This document shows positions 34,311-42,725 of a stretch of DNA of 64,000 bases, piece after piece. The DNA is from CAVXJN01 sp963773585. Its GTDB lineage: Bacteria > Pseudomonadota > Gammaproteobacteria > JASBUN01. A program made the translations under genes and the position numbers. The notes beneath the pieces were generated by a model that was given only the letters and a program-made list of their open reading frames with translations, was not told where the DNA came from and made no database searches. The first letter of the stretch is position 1. Each line of letters begins with the position of its first letter. The stretch covers positions 744,001 through 808,000 of the forward strand of contig CAVZBR010000004.1 of the NCBI GenBank assembly GCA_963773585.1, given 5' to 3'.

Positions 34311-35129
34311 TCAGTCTGCCCGATCGAAGCTCAGCAACAGCTGACCGGTGGCTGGCGGGGTTTCCGGATCCAAATGCATGGCGTGGAGTTTAAAGCCAGC
34401 CGGAGGTTGCAACGCCGGGCCGCGCGTCAGCGTGTCGAACGGTTCGCCCGCCAACAGCATTGGCACCAGACTTAGATAGATCCGATCCAGTGAACGGCCG
34501 GCGAGCAGGGTCTGCATGACGCCGGGACCTGCGACCGAATAGACGCTGGTGAGACCTTTGGAGGTCAGCGTATCGACCAACTCCCGCGCGCCCATTGGCC
34601 CTTCGGCTTGTTGAACGTCAATACCCGAATCGCGCAATTTGCCCACCCGATCCGGGTCGGCATCTGCATCTGTCAATGCCAACAGCCCGCCAGGAAGAAA
34701 CTCGAGCACGCCGGATGGAAAATCCAAACGTTGGCTGAGTACGGCGGTCACCGGGTAGGGCGACAATCCGTGCTCGGCGCGCCATTGAGCGAGGTCTGTG
34801 TATTGTGGGTCGGCGAGGGACAGCACTTCCCGCTGGCGGCCCGCGGCGACGGCGCGCAGGTGGCGGGCGGTCGTGAGCATGACATCACATTGCGCCAGCA
34901 ATTCCATGTACAGGCGCCAATCGCGGCCGTTGGCCAGTGCCGTAGGCACACGCCGGCGGCCGCTGTTGGCTCCGATTTCGGATATGTGTCCGTCCAAGCT
35001 CGCAATGAAGTTGGTATACACGAACGCACGCTCCGGCCGCGCGTGGGCGCGAAGGTCGTGGTTCAAATACAGTCCGCGAAGCGGCAGCGCTTCGTTGGTC
35101 GGATACAAGCGTGTGACCGGAGCATTCAT
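34311..35129 (-). CDS. RibD C-terminal-domain reductase (pyrimidine reductase family)
   Basis: 272 residues of the RibD C-terminal / dihydrofolate reductase-like fold. Typical segments are FVYTNFIASLDGHISEIG near the N-terminus, QCDVMLTTARHLRA and TSVYSVAGPGVMQTLLAGRSLDRIYLSLVPMLLAGEPF. Riboflavin-pathway members reduce an aminouracil ribosyl substrate with NADPH; stand-alone members have other or unknown substrates. There is no deaminase domain and no rib gene nearby, so the substrate is open. A small unknown gene ends 10 bp upstream on the same strand. Confidence 0.8.
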   Translation of the reverse strand: MNAPVTRLYPTNEALPLRGLYLNHDLRAHARPERAFVYTNFIASLDGHISEIGANSGRRRVPTALANGRDWRLYMELLAQCDVMLTTARHLRAVAAGRQREVLSLADPQYTDLAQWRAEHGLSPYPVTAVLSQRLDFPSGVLEFLPGGLLALTDADADPDRVGKLRDSGIDVQQAEGPMGARELVDTLTSKGLTSVYSVAGPGVMQTLLAGRSLDRIYLSLVPMLLAGEPFDTLTRGPALQPPAGFKLHAMHLDPETPPATGQLLLSFDRAD

Positions 35130-35139
35130 CGGCGCCCGT

Positions 35140-35403
35140 TCAGTGGAGTTGTTCGTTGCTCGTCGGTTGCGGACTCGGGAAAAGAATCAGCACATTGGTG
35201 CTGTCTTCGACCGCGAGCGACAAGAATTCCGCCTTTTGCCGCGGATGAAAGCCAGCGATGTCCAGGCCGCCAACGTTGCCCGGCATGAACGCCGTGGTAG
35301 TCGACAGCTCGCGCATGAATCCGCGGGAATTCAACCGGCCCGCGTGTAGCGCGGCCCTAGGGTTGTCCGGTCCGTTGCGCAATTCCGGTTCCGGCTGGGA
35401 CAT
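35140..35403 (-). CDS. Small hypothetical protein upstream of the RibD-like reductase
   Basis: 87 residues (ATG at 35403, preceded by AAGGA about 10 nt upstream; an ATG at 35424 has no ribosome site). It is soluble and contains no cysteine or membrane segment. A central stretch, RELSTTTAFMPGNVGGLDIAGFHPRQKAEFLSLAVEDSTNVLILF, looks structured. I do not recognise it. It ends 10 bp before the reductase gene and is probably co-transcribed with it. Confidence 0.55.
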   Translation of the reverse strand: MSQPEPELRNGPDNPRAALHAGRLNSRGFMRELSTTTAFMPGNVGGLDIAGFHPRQKAEFLSLAVEDSTNVLILFPSPQPTSNEQLH

Positions 35404-35641
35404 GGGATTGGTTCCTTTGCACATGTTTTGCCCAGCCTATCGCTTGCAGCGGTGAATGCAAGCCGGGAGTCTGTTAGCGAACACGCGCGCAACATAACGC
35501 CCTGGTGAAGTCGTAGTCTTATTGCGTGGCGTCAATCGGGCGTGAAGGTGCGCGGAATTGCGGGCCGATCGACATTCCACGCCGGTCGCGCTGTCCGTTG
35601 CTTCCGTGGTGGCTAAAGTCGCCGCATTCGCTACCGACAAC

Positions 35642-36598
35642 ATGGTCCATGGCGGAACATGTCGTTCCGTGAAGGAGCGTCCCTTGTCGGCAGTGGAATT
35701 GGTTCGCGATCATATTCAGCTGGTCTCGTTGCCGGAAGTTTGCATGCAAGTGCAGGCAGTCGCGGACGATCCTCTCAGCACGGCCGATCAAATGGGCTTG
35801 GTGATCGGGCGGGATCCTGCTCTTACGGCACGGCTGCTGAAACTGGTCAACAGCGCTTATTTCGGATTTCCTGCGAAAGTCGAGACCGTGACCCGCGCCG
35901 TGGCCCTGGTGGGCGTGCGGCAACTGCGCACGCTGGCGCTGGCAGTCTCGGCAGTGGAATTGTTCGAGCGGGTGCCGGCGGAGCACGTGAGCATGGTGTC
36001 GTTCTGGAGTCACAGCATCTATTGCGGTTTGCTGTGCCGGGAATTGGCGTCCGCTTGCAGAGTGCTGCACGGCGAACGGCTGTTCGTCGCCGGCTTGTTG
36101 CACGACATCGGGCGATTGATGATTTACGTCCATCGTCCGGGCGAGGCGGAACGAATTCATCGCCATGTGGATGCCACCGGCATTGGTCTCTGTACCGCTG
36201 AGCGTCACGTACTTGGCTATGACCACGCTGAATTGGGCGGCGTATTGCTGCAAAGCTGGCGTCTGCCAGAGGCGTTACAGGCGGCGGTGGCTTTTCATCA
36301 CGATCCGGACCGCGCGTCTACCGGCGCGCTGGAAGCCGCCATTGTCCATATCGCCAACGCCGCGACACATGGCTTGGAACAAAGCGCGGGAGAGCCTTCG
36401 TACTATGATCCTTACGGTCCGTTGCTGAGCGCCCAGGAACGGGAAGGTGCGGGCGTCGTCGACCGTGGCGCGCTGGCTTCTATTGCCGAGGCGGCCTGGG
36501 AGCGCACCGGCCTGACCGAGGAGCGCATCAGCGAAGCCATGCGTCGGGCATCTGAGCGCTTCGACGACGTCCTCGATCTGCTTTATCCGGTGCCCTGA
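35642..36598 (+). CDS. HDOD domain protein
   Basis: About 318 residues. The HDOD domain covers most of the first 220: PLSAVELVRDHIQLVSLPEVCMQVQAVADDPLSTADQMGLVIGRDPALTARLLKLVNSAYFGFP, then FSHSIYCGLL-like and FVAGLLHDIGRLMIY. The HD pair (HDIG) is retained, though HDOD proteins usually lack full phosphohydrolase ligands. They are linked to signalling, c-di-GMP and chemotaxis. A GTG at 35669 would remove nine weakly conserved residues and is an alternative start. Confidence 0.85.
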   Translation: MVHGGTCRSVKERPLSAVELVRDHIQLVSLPEVCMQVQAVADDPLSTADQMGLVIGRDPALTARLLKLVNSAYFGFPAKVETVTRAVALVGVRQLRTLALAVSAVELFERVPAEHVSMVSFWSHSIYCGLLCRELASACRVLHGERLFVAGLLHDIGRLMIYVHRPGEAERIHRHVDATGIGLCTAERHVLGYDHAELGGVLLQSWRLPEALQAAVAFHHDPDRASTGALEAAIVHIANAATHGLEQSAGEPSYYDPYGPLLSAQEREGAGVVDRGALASIAEAAWERTGLTEERISEAMRRASERFDDVLDLLYPVP

Positions 36599-36604
36599 CT
36601 CGTT

Positions 36605-37654
36605 TCAGGCGACCGTTACCAGTTCTGAGCTGTACACATCCTGAATTGCGTGCAGTAGTTCGACGCCCTGCTGCATGGGCTTTTGAAACGCTTTACGCCC
36701 TGAGATCAGCCCCATGCCACCGGCGCGCTTGTTGATCACAGCAGTGCGCACAGCCTGATGCAAGTCGTCCTTGCCCGAAGGGCCGCCGGAATTGATCATG
36801 CCCACCCGCCCCATGTAGCAATTGGCCACCTGGTAACGAACCAGGTCGATCGGATGGTCGGTCATCAGCTCGGAATACATTTTCGGGTGGGTCTTGCCGA
36901 ACCGCAGTGCTTCGAAGCCGCCGTTTCCCACCGCTTGTTTCTGTTTGACGACGTCGGCCTCAATCGTCGCAGCCAGGTGGTTGGCCTGACCGGTCAGATC
37001 GGCCGCAGTATGGTAGTCGACTCCTTCATGCTTAAAGGCGCTGTTGCGCAAATAGGCCCATAGCACCGTGGCGAGTCCCAGCTCGTGGGCGTAGGCAAAC
37101 GCGTCGCTGACTTCCTGAATCTGGCGCCGGGACTCGGGCGAGCCGTAATACACTGTGGCGCCCACGGCCACCGCGCCCAGTTCGTAGGCCTGGTCAACGT
37201 TGGCAAACAGGGTCTGGTCATACATGGGCGGATAGCTCAGCAGCTCGTTGTGGTTGAGCTTGACGATAAACGGAATGCGATGGGCATAGCGGCGGGCGAC
37301 GCTGCCAAGCACACCCAGGGTGGAGGCGACCGCGTTGCAGCCGCCTTCGATCGCCAGGCGAATCAGATTTTCCGGATCGAAATACATCGGGTTGGGTGCG
37401 AACGAAGCGCCTCCGCTATGTTCCACGCCCTGGTCGACCGGGAGGATGGACAAATAGCCGCTATCGGCGAGGCGGCCGTGGCCGAACAATGACTGCAGGC
37501 TGCGCATGACCCGGGGCCGGCGGTCACTGGCACTTACCACCCGATCCAGGAAATCGGGGCCGGGCAGATGCAGCAACTTGCGGTCGATGCCCTGACAGCG
37601 ATGGTTCAGCAACGAGTCTGCTTCTTCACCGAGCATTTCTGTGATATCGACCAC
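36605..37654 (-). CDS. fbaB: Fructose-bisphosphate aldolase, class I (DhnA/FbaB type)
   Basis: 349 residues. The Schiff-base lysine region GLISGRKAFQKP and the DQGVEHS motif identify the archaeal/bacterial class I aldolase family. It cleaves fructose 1,6-bisphosphate to glyceraldehyde 3-phosphate and dihydroxyacetone phosphate. It is cytoplasmic, metal-independent and reversible, and so also serves gluconeogenesis or carbon fixation. It lies convergent with the HDOD gene, 6 bp apart. Confidence 0.92.
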   Translation of the reverse strand: MVDITEMLGEEADSLLNHRCQGIDRKLLHLPGPDFLDRVVSASDRRPRVMRSLQSLFGHGRLADSGYLSILPVDQGVEHSGGASFAPNPMYFDPENLIRLAIEGGCNAVASTLGVLGSVARRYAHRIPFIVKLNHNELLSYPPMYDQTLFANVDQAYELGAVAVGATVYYGSPESRRQIQEVSDAFAYAHELGLATVLWAYLRNSAFKHEGVDYHTAADLTGQANHLAATIEADVVKQKQAVGNGGFEALRFGKTHPKMYSELMTDHPIDLVRYQVANCYMGRVGMINSGGPSGKDDLHQAVRTAVINKRAGGMGLISGRKAFQKPMQQGVELLHAIQDVYSSELVTVA

Positions 37655-37757
37655 GGCAAAACCTCCTGCAAGGGATGCTGTTCGCGCAGGAAACGCGCTT
37701 GCTGTGGCAAGCGTAGCTTGCAGGCTGCGGTATCGGAACGGCGCTGCCGGGCGCAGC

Positions 37758-38501
37758 TTAGAAATATTTTTCGATGGTGAAATGCCCGGGTTCGCGGCGG
37801 CGGTTGCGTTTCATGCCACGCGCTTCCAGCAATGCACTGGTATCGCGCACCATGTCGGAATTGCCGCAGATCATCACTTGCGAGGTGTCCGGCGAGAGTG
37901 TTGCCCCGGCATGTTCCTCCAAACGTCCGTCTTCAATGGCATGGGTGAGACGTCCGCGCAGCGCGCCCTCAGTATCCTCCCGGCTGACCATGGAAATCGC
38001 CCGGAACTGGTCGGGGTGTCGCGCCCGGATTCGTTCGATGGCGTCTCGATAGGTCAGCTCCGGTGCCGTGCGCACGCCGTGCACCAGGATCACGTTTTCG
38101 AACCGGGACCAGGGACCGTCAGTGTTCAGGATCGCCAGGAAGACGCCGAGCGCCGTTCCGGTCGACAACAGCCACAGGTTCTTGGCGTCGTGGATTTCGT
38201 TGAGGGTAAACATCCCGGCGGCGCGCGCATGCACCCATACTTTGTCACCGACATCGAGCCGGTCAAGACGCGTGCTGAGCGGGCCGTCCTCAACAGTGAT
38301 GAGATAAAATTCCAGTGGCCGGCGATCGGGTTCGTTTACGTACGAGTAGGGCCGCGCCACGCGCTCGCCGTCGATATCCATCGCCAATTTGGTGAATTGG
38401 CCCGCACGATAGGTTTCCACCGGCGCATCCACCTCGAGACTGAACAGGCGTTCCGTCCAACGGGTTTTTCGTACAACTTGACCTTCTACCCACGCCGACA
38501 T
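37758..38501 (-). CDS. fpr: Ferredoxin/flavodoxin--NADP+ reductase
   Basis: 247 residues. The FAD-binding RPYSYVNEPD motif (RxYS) is near residue 50, the NADP-binding GTALGVFLAIL near 115, a pyridine-nucleotide motif ICGNSDMVRD near 212, and the C-terminus ends EKYF in the manner of bacterial FPRs. It transfers electrons between NADPH and ferredoxin or flavodoxin and supports redox and iron-sulfur homeostasis. It is downstream of the TetR gene by 84 bp, separated by a hairpin. Confidence 0.9.
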   Translation of the reverse strand: MSAWVEGQVVRKTRWTERLFSLEVDAPVETYRAGQFTKLAMDIDGERVARPYSYVNEPDRRPLEFYLITVEDGPLSTRLDRLDVGDKVWVHARAAGMFTLNEIHDAKNLWLLSTGTALGVFLAILNTDGPWSRFENVILVHGVRTAPELTYRDAIERIRARHPDQFRAISMVSREDTEGALRGRLTHAIEDGRLEEHAGATLSPDTSQVMICGNSDMVRDTSALLEARGMKRNRRREPGHFTIEKYF

Positions 38502-38554
38502 GCAATGGCTCCCATTTAGTCCAGCGCATATAGTTGAGTAATTTAATCAGGATT

Positions 38555-38578
38555 TCAACCGCAACCGTCTGCGGTTGA
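38555..38578 (-). terminator. Hairpin between the TetR gene and fpr
   Basis: A perfect 9-bp stem (TCAACCGCA with TGCGGTTGA, 6-nt loop) lies just after the TetR stop on the minus strand. It is followed by an AT-rich run (AAATCCTGATTAAATTA) but no long T-run. It probably ends or reduces transcription into fpr. Confidence 0.5.
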
Positions 38579-38585
38579 GTCGTAT

Positions 38586-39260
38586 TCAGCCTCCGGCGAG
38601 TGTGCGGATACCTGTCCAGAGCACATTCAGCTGATATTGGTATGCGCTGCCGATCGCCTGGGGGTTCGAGTGCGCCAGCCCCAGGGGAACGCCATAAAAC
38701 ACCGCCGCCAAGCCCACCATGGCCGAGCGCACGTGGGTGTTGGCGGGAAGTTCGCCGCGATCGATGGCGGCTTGCAGATGATGGGACAAGAGCTGATCCA
38801 GGCCCGAAGCGGAGAACCGGTCGATACCGGCAAGCTGCGGAAACGCCAACAAGCGTTCCGCCCTGCCGGGTTCGCCCGGACGCTGCCGGCTGCGATTGCG
38901 AGCCTGGTGCGCGATCACTTCACCCATGACCCCTGGCTGGGCCTGGATCTTGCGGGCCGCCAAGCGAAATATTTCGGCGATGGCCGCGAGTCCCGACGGC
39001 GGGGTTTCCGATGACGCTAAGTGCCAGGCGATTTCAAGGCTCCACAACTGGCTGTGATAACTGAGGATATCCGCCTTCTTGGGAAAATAATTGAAGAACG
39101 TCGCCTCTGAAACTTCGGCGGCGGCGCACAGTTCCTTTACCGAGATTTCGTCCAGCGGGCGCTGCTCGATACGTTCCAGTGCCGCGTTCAGTAAGCCCAG
39201 CTTGGTGCGCGCGAATTTACGTTCCCGCAGGGACAGTTTGGGGGCTGGCGGCAGCGGCAT
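38586..39260 (-). CDS. TetR family transcriptional regulator
   Basis: 224 residues. The N-terminal helix-turn-helix (about 12-55: RKFARTKLGLLNAALERI, then VKELCAAAEVSEATFFNYFPKKADIL) is a textbook TetR DNA-binding domain. The C-terminal ligand domain is divergent, so the inducer cannot be predicted. It is followed by fpr on the same strand. A perfect 16-bp palindrome 54 bp upstream of the ATG is a likely autoregulatory operator. Confidence 0.88.
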   Translation of the reverse strand: MPLPPAPKLSLRERKFARTKLGLLNAALERIEQRPLDEISVKELCAAAEVSEATFFNYFPKKADILSYHSQLWSLEIAWHLASSETPPSGLAAIAEIFRLAARKIQAQPGVMGEVIAHQARNRSRQRPGEPGRAERLLAFPQLAGIDRFSASGLDQLLSHHLQAAIDRGELPANTHVRSAMVGLAAVFYGVPLGLAHSNPQAIGSAYQYQLNVLWTGIRTLAGG

Positions 39261-39313
39261 GACAGCGTTCTCCGATGTTGAACACTTTAAACCCTACAAA
39301 AAGCTTACGCTAA

Positions 39314-39329
39314 GCACCAAATTTGGTGC
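39314..39329. promoter_or_regulatory. Palindromic candidate operator for the TetR regulator
   Basis: A perfect 16-bp palindrome GCACCAAATTTGGTGC lies in the intergenic region 54 bp upstream of the tetR start. TetR repressors commonly bind palindromes of 14-20 bp that overlap their own promoters. The TGCATGCA that follows is a second, smaller palindrome. Assignment to this regulator is by proximity only. Confidence 0.5.
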
Positions 39330-39458
39330 ATGCATAATAGCACACTGCGTCCGGGGATAAAGGGGGATTTGCCCCGTTGAACTAGGGTTATATCCCCCAA
39401 TTCCCGGCCCGGACCGAGCTTTCCGCTATGTTATTGCAATACGATCAGTAAGTTGCAA

Positions 39459-39475
39459 ATGGCACAGATCTGGCA
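39459..39475 (+). promoter_or_regulatory. Candidate sigma-54 promoter of the sensor kinase operon
   Basis: TGGCAC at 39460-39465 is followed after 5 bp by TGGCA. The -24 GG (39461-39462) and -12 GC (39473-39474) are separated by exactly 10 bp, as required. The one departure in the -12 box is TGGC for TTGC. It lies about 200 bp upstream of the kinase start. Confidence 0.5.
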
Positions 39476-39496
39476 CAGGAGAATTCATAATATTGT

Positions 39497-39559
39497 TCCC
39501 TCAAGGGAGCGGTGAGCGCGCCTTGCGTCCCGCCCGTTCCCGTAGTTCCCTACTAGGGA
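39497..39559. promoter_or_regulatory. Two related palindromes in the kinase leader
   Basis: TCCCT-CA-AGGGA at 39497-39508 and TCCCTA-C-TAGGGA at 39547-39559 are 50 bp apart, close to five helical turns. They lie downstream of the candidate sigma-54 promoter. They could be binding sites for the adjacent response regulator or mRNA hairpins. Confidence 0.3.
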
Positions 39560-39680
39560 TGGGTAGTGATGCATGCGAGCAGTTCCAGCAAGCAAGAACT
39601 TCGGGCGCCGCGTTGATCCCTTATCTTCGCGCTGGTTAAATAAGTCGCCTTCCCGGCCAGTTGCCAAGGAGAGTATTCCG

Positions 39681-41105
39681 TTGCTTTATCGGCCCCTGTG
39701 GCTGCTGACCATTACCATCGGCGTGGTGTTGGTCTTGATGCTGGGCTTGTTGCTGTACAGTTCTTGGCGCAATGCCGAGCAGCTGCAGCCCGTGCGCGAG
39801 CATCTCCAATACTTGGCGGTGTTCGAAAGTACCGGCGAGCAGGTCAACGAGCTGCTGGCGCAAGCGTTGGCGAGTGCGCGGCAGCCAGACGAAACCCAAT
39901 TGAGTGCCGCGCTTGATAACGTACGTTATCTGCGTAAACGCGGCGGATTGGCTGAGGATACCGCCGGGTGGCTCGCCGAGGCGGAGCGCTCGCTTGCGCA
40001 TCTCGGCAAGCAGCCGGAGCAGGGCCTGGAGCAGGCTCGAGCCGCCTTGCACCAAGCCCATTTCGACGAACTCATGGCCCAGGAAGAAGTCGTGCGGCAT
40101 TCGGCTCGAGTTTCCGAATCCGACACGCGTACCGCGATCGGGTTGGCGATCCTGATGATTCTCGCGACGCTGCCGCTGCTGGTACTGCTGCGCAATCGGG
40201 TTCTGTTTCCGTTGCACAATCTCGGGTATCTGATGCGGCTGCTGGCGCGCCAGGACTACAGTTCGGCGCCCACGGCTTCGGTGGATCCAATGCTGCGGCC
40301 GCTGTTCGAGAACTACAACCATATGGTCAACCGGTTGATGGAACTGGAGACAGAGCACTCCAGTCGCGAGCGTTCGCTGCGCGACGAGGTCCGCGCGGCG
40401 ACCCGCCTCCTGTTGCAACAACAAAGGCGCCTGGCGCGGTCGGAACGCCTTGCTGCGGTGGGTGAAGTTTCTGCGAGCGTTGCCCATGAACTGCGCAACC
40501 CCCTGGCCGGCGCGCAAATGGCATTGACGAACCTGCGGCGCGATCTGTCTGACCCGGATGCTGTGGAACGCATCGACTTGGTACTGGGTGAGCTGAAGCG
40601 GATAACCCAGCAGCTGAACGATTTATTGCGCCAAGCGGCGCAAGATCCGGAGCCGGCGTCGGTGCTGCGGCTGCACGATACGGTCGATCAACTGCTGGCA
40701 CTATTGTCCCATCAGCTCGGTGACCGTCTGCAATTGCGCAATGAAGTTCCAGAAGATTTGCGTTGTAGACTGCCGGAAGGGGGCGTACGCCAGGCACTGT
40801 TGAATCTGGTGCAAAACGCCGCACAGGCGATCGGCGATCGGGACGGGACGGTGAAAGTGCGCGCGCGCGTGGACAACGGGCGTATCCTGATCGATGTTTG
40901 CGACGACGGCCCCGGAATCCCCAATCAGCTCCTGGAATCGGGTGTGCGGGCATTTGCAAGTTTTCGGCCCGGCGGTACCGGTCTGGGACTCGCCACCGTC
41001 CGGCGCTTCGCGCGGGACGTGGGCGGCGATCTCGAATTGGCCAACCTGCCGGAAGGGGGTGCCCGCGTGACTTTGAATCTACCGGCTAAAGATTGCGATG
41101 GCTAA
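39681..41105 (+). CDS. Membrane sensor histidine kinase
   Basis: 474 residues. Transmembrane helix 1 (TITIGVVLVLMLGLLLYS) is followed by a periplasmic helical sensor region (about 30-150), transmembrane helix 2 (AIGLAILMILATLPLLVLL), a HAMP-like linker, a HisKA domain with phospho-acceptor His about 269 (SVAHELRNPLAG) and an HATPase domain (NLVQNAAQAI, DDGPGIP, GGTGLGLATVRRFA). The TTG start is chosen because AAGGAG lies 9 nt upstream; an ATG at 39573 has no ribosome site. Its stop overlaps the response-regulator start by 8 bp. It should phosphorylate that regulator in response to an envelope signal. Confidence 0.88.
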   Translation: MLYRPLWLLTITIGVVLVLMLGLLLYSSWRNAEQLQPVREHLQYLAVFESTGEQVNELLAQALASARQPDETQLSAALDNVRYLRKRGGLAEDTAGWLAEAERSLAHLGKQPEQGLEQARAALHQAHFDELMAQEEVVRHSARVSESDTRTAIGLAILMILATLPLLVLLRNRVLFPLHNLGYLMRLLARQDYSSAPTASVDPMLRPLFENYNHMVNRLMELETEHSSRERSLRDEVRAATRLLLQQQRRLARSERLAAVGEVSASVAHELRNPLAGAQMALTNLRRDLSDPDAVERIDLVLGELKRITQQLNDLLRQAAQDPEPASVLRLHDTVDQLLALLSHQLGDRLQLRNEVPEDLRCRLPEGGVRQALLNLVQNAAQAIGDRDGTVKVRARVDNGRILIDVCDDGPGIPNQLLESGVRAFASFRPGGTGLGLATVRRFARDVGGDLELANLPEGGARVTLNLPAKDCDG

Positions 41106-42510
41106 TTCTCTGCTGATCATCGAAGACGAAGCGTTGTTGGGCGCGGAGCTCAAGCGTCATTATGCGCGCACCGGATGGGATGTAACGCTCGCCGACAGCA
41201 TCGCCAGCGCCCGAAACCAAATTGTGACCCAAGGTCTGGCGCCTTTGGTGGTTCTGTCGGACATGAGTCTGCCGGACGGCAATTCCCTGGACCTGCTCGA
41301 CGAACTCCGTGAGCAGGAACGTGGCTCGGAATGGATTTTTCTCACCGGCTATGGGTCCGTGCCGGATTCGGTACGCGCGTTACAGCTTGGCGCTTACGAT
41401 TTTCTGGAAAAACCGTGCGATTTCGAGCGCATCGACGTGGTGGTGGCCGGAGCCGCACGCAGCGCAAAAGCGCAACGGCGCCTGCACGATCGGCTGGCTG
41501 CAGCCATCTCGCGCTACAGCCCCGAGTCCTATGTCGGCAGCAGTCCAGCGGCGGAGAATGTGCGCAACATGCTGCAAAAGCTGACCCAGGTGCCCTATAC
41601 CGCGATCGTCATTACCGGCGAAACCGGGACCGGAAAGGGCGTGGCGGCACGTGTCCTCCATCACTGTGGGACGCGCCGTGAAGGTCCGATGATCGAGATC
41701 AACTGTTCCGCGCTGCCCCGTGAATTGTTGGAATCAGAGCTGTTCGGCCACGAAGCAGGCGCCTTCACCGGTGCCAAAGGTCGGCGGCGCGGCCTGATCG
41801 AGCAGGCCGATGGCGGTACCTTGTTTTTGGACGAAATCACGGAGATGGACCTCGACCTGCAATCGAAACTGCTGAAGGCGATTGAAGACCGGCGCTTTTA
41901 CCGGGTGGGCGGCGAACGTGAAATCAAAGTGGATGTGCAGATCACGGCGGCCAGCAATCGCGACCTGGACGCGTGCGTCAGCGACGGTAGTTTTCGTGCC
42001 GATCTGTACCATCGCCTGAGCGTATTCAAGTTGGCATTGCCGCCCCTGCGCGACCGTAAGGAGGACATTGCCGATCTGATTCCGTTGTTCGTCGGAGAAT
42101 TCAACGCCAAGGCCGGCAAGAACGTACGCGTCATTCCGGACGAAGTCTGGAGCCGCGTGCGCGACTACGATTGGCCGGGAAACGTGCGCGAGCTGCGCAA
42201 CGTGGTGGAACGCTGTGTGCTGTTCGCCGACGGCGAAGAATTTCCGTTGCAGTGGCTGCAGCTGGGCGCCGCTGCCCCGCCGCCGCGCGAGGCCGGTGCG
42301 GGGAGCGGAGCGTCGGGTTCGGACGATGACGGTTTGACCATACCGCTCGATGGCAGCATGGCCCTGGACGACATGGACCGGTATATCATCGAGACTGTGC
42401 TCGCCCGTACCGATGGCAACGTCGCTGCCGCCGCGCGTGCGCTGGGCACGACGCGCGACACGCTGCGCTACCGCATCCGCAAGTACGGCTTGCAGATGGA
42501 AAAGGCGTGA
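41098..42510 (+). CDS. Sigma-54-dependent response regulator (NtrC family)
   Basis: 470 residues: receiver domain (1-120; acidic pocket EDE at 9-11, phospho-acceptor Asp55), AAA+ domain (about 145-380; Walker A GETGTGKG at 174-181, sigma-54 contact loop GAFTGA at 221-226, DEITEMD and the RxDLYHRL segment) and a Fis-type helix-turn-helix C-terminus (AAAARALGTTRDTLRYRIRKYGL). When phosphorylated it should oligomerise and activate sigma-54 promoters. It overlaps the kinase gene by 8 bp. A strong sigma-54-type promoter follows about 110 bp downstream. Confidence 0.92.
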   Translation: MANSLLIIEDEALLGAELKRHYARTGWDVTLADSIASARNQIVTQGLAPLVVLSDMSLPDGNSLDLLDELREQERGSEWIFLTGYGSVPDSVRALQLGAYDFLEKPCDFERIDVVVAGAARSAKAQRRLHDRLAAAISRYSPESYVGSSPAAENVRNMLQKLTQVPYTAIVITGETGTGKGVAARVLHHCGTRREGPMIEINCSALPRELLESELFGHEAGAFTGAKGRRRGLIEQADGGTLFLDEITEMDLDLQSKLLKAIEDRRFYRVGGEREIKVDVQITAASNRDLDACVSDGSFRADLYHRLSVFKLALPPLRDRKEDIADLIPLFVGEFNAKAGKNVRVIPDEVWSRVRDYDWPGNVRELRNVVERCVLFADGEEFPLQWLQLGAAAPPPREAGAGSGASGSDDDGLTIPLDGSMALDDMDRYIIETVLARTDGNVAAAARALGTTRDTLRYRIRKYGLQMEKA

Positions 42511-42616
42511 GCGAACGGGTGATTACACCCGGATGAGCCGGGTCAAATCGCCCAATCCGGGCTTTCCTCGATCCCGTAGCCAAGTCCATTCCTCCTAATT
42601 TCAGTGGTTTATGGCT

Positions 42617-42633
42617 TTGGCACTGATTGTGCA
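42617..42633 (+). promoter_or_regulatory. Candidate sigma-54 promoter of the ompA-type gene
   Basis: TTGGCACTGATTGTGCA matches the sigma-54 consensus at all but two of the defined positions, with GG (42619-42620) and GC (42631-42632) exactly 10 bp apart. It sits between the sigma-54-dependent regulator and the OmpA-type gene, about 93 bp before the latter's start. The leader that follows would be about 80 nt. Confidence 0.62.
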
Positions 42634-42651
42634 CTTACGAAAGCTATGGAT

Positions 42652-42668
42652 GCCCTCAGCGCGAGGGC
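42652..42668 (+). other. Hairpin in the ompA-type mRNA leader
   Basis: A 6-bp perfect stem (GCCCTC with GAGGGC, 5-nt loop) lies within the predicted 5' leader; a second short stem CTCC/GGAG follows at about 42671. They could affect mRNA stability or translation. Confidence 0.3.
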
Positions 42669-42725
42669 AGCTCCAAACGGAGTCAGATCCGGTCACTTTC
42701 ATTCAGAGGGAAACAGGAGTACTTC

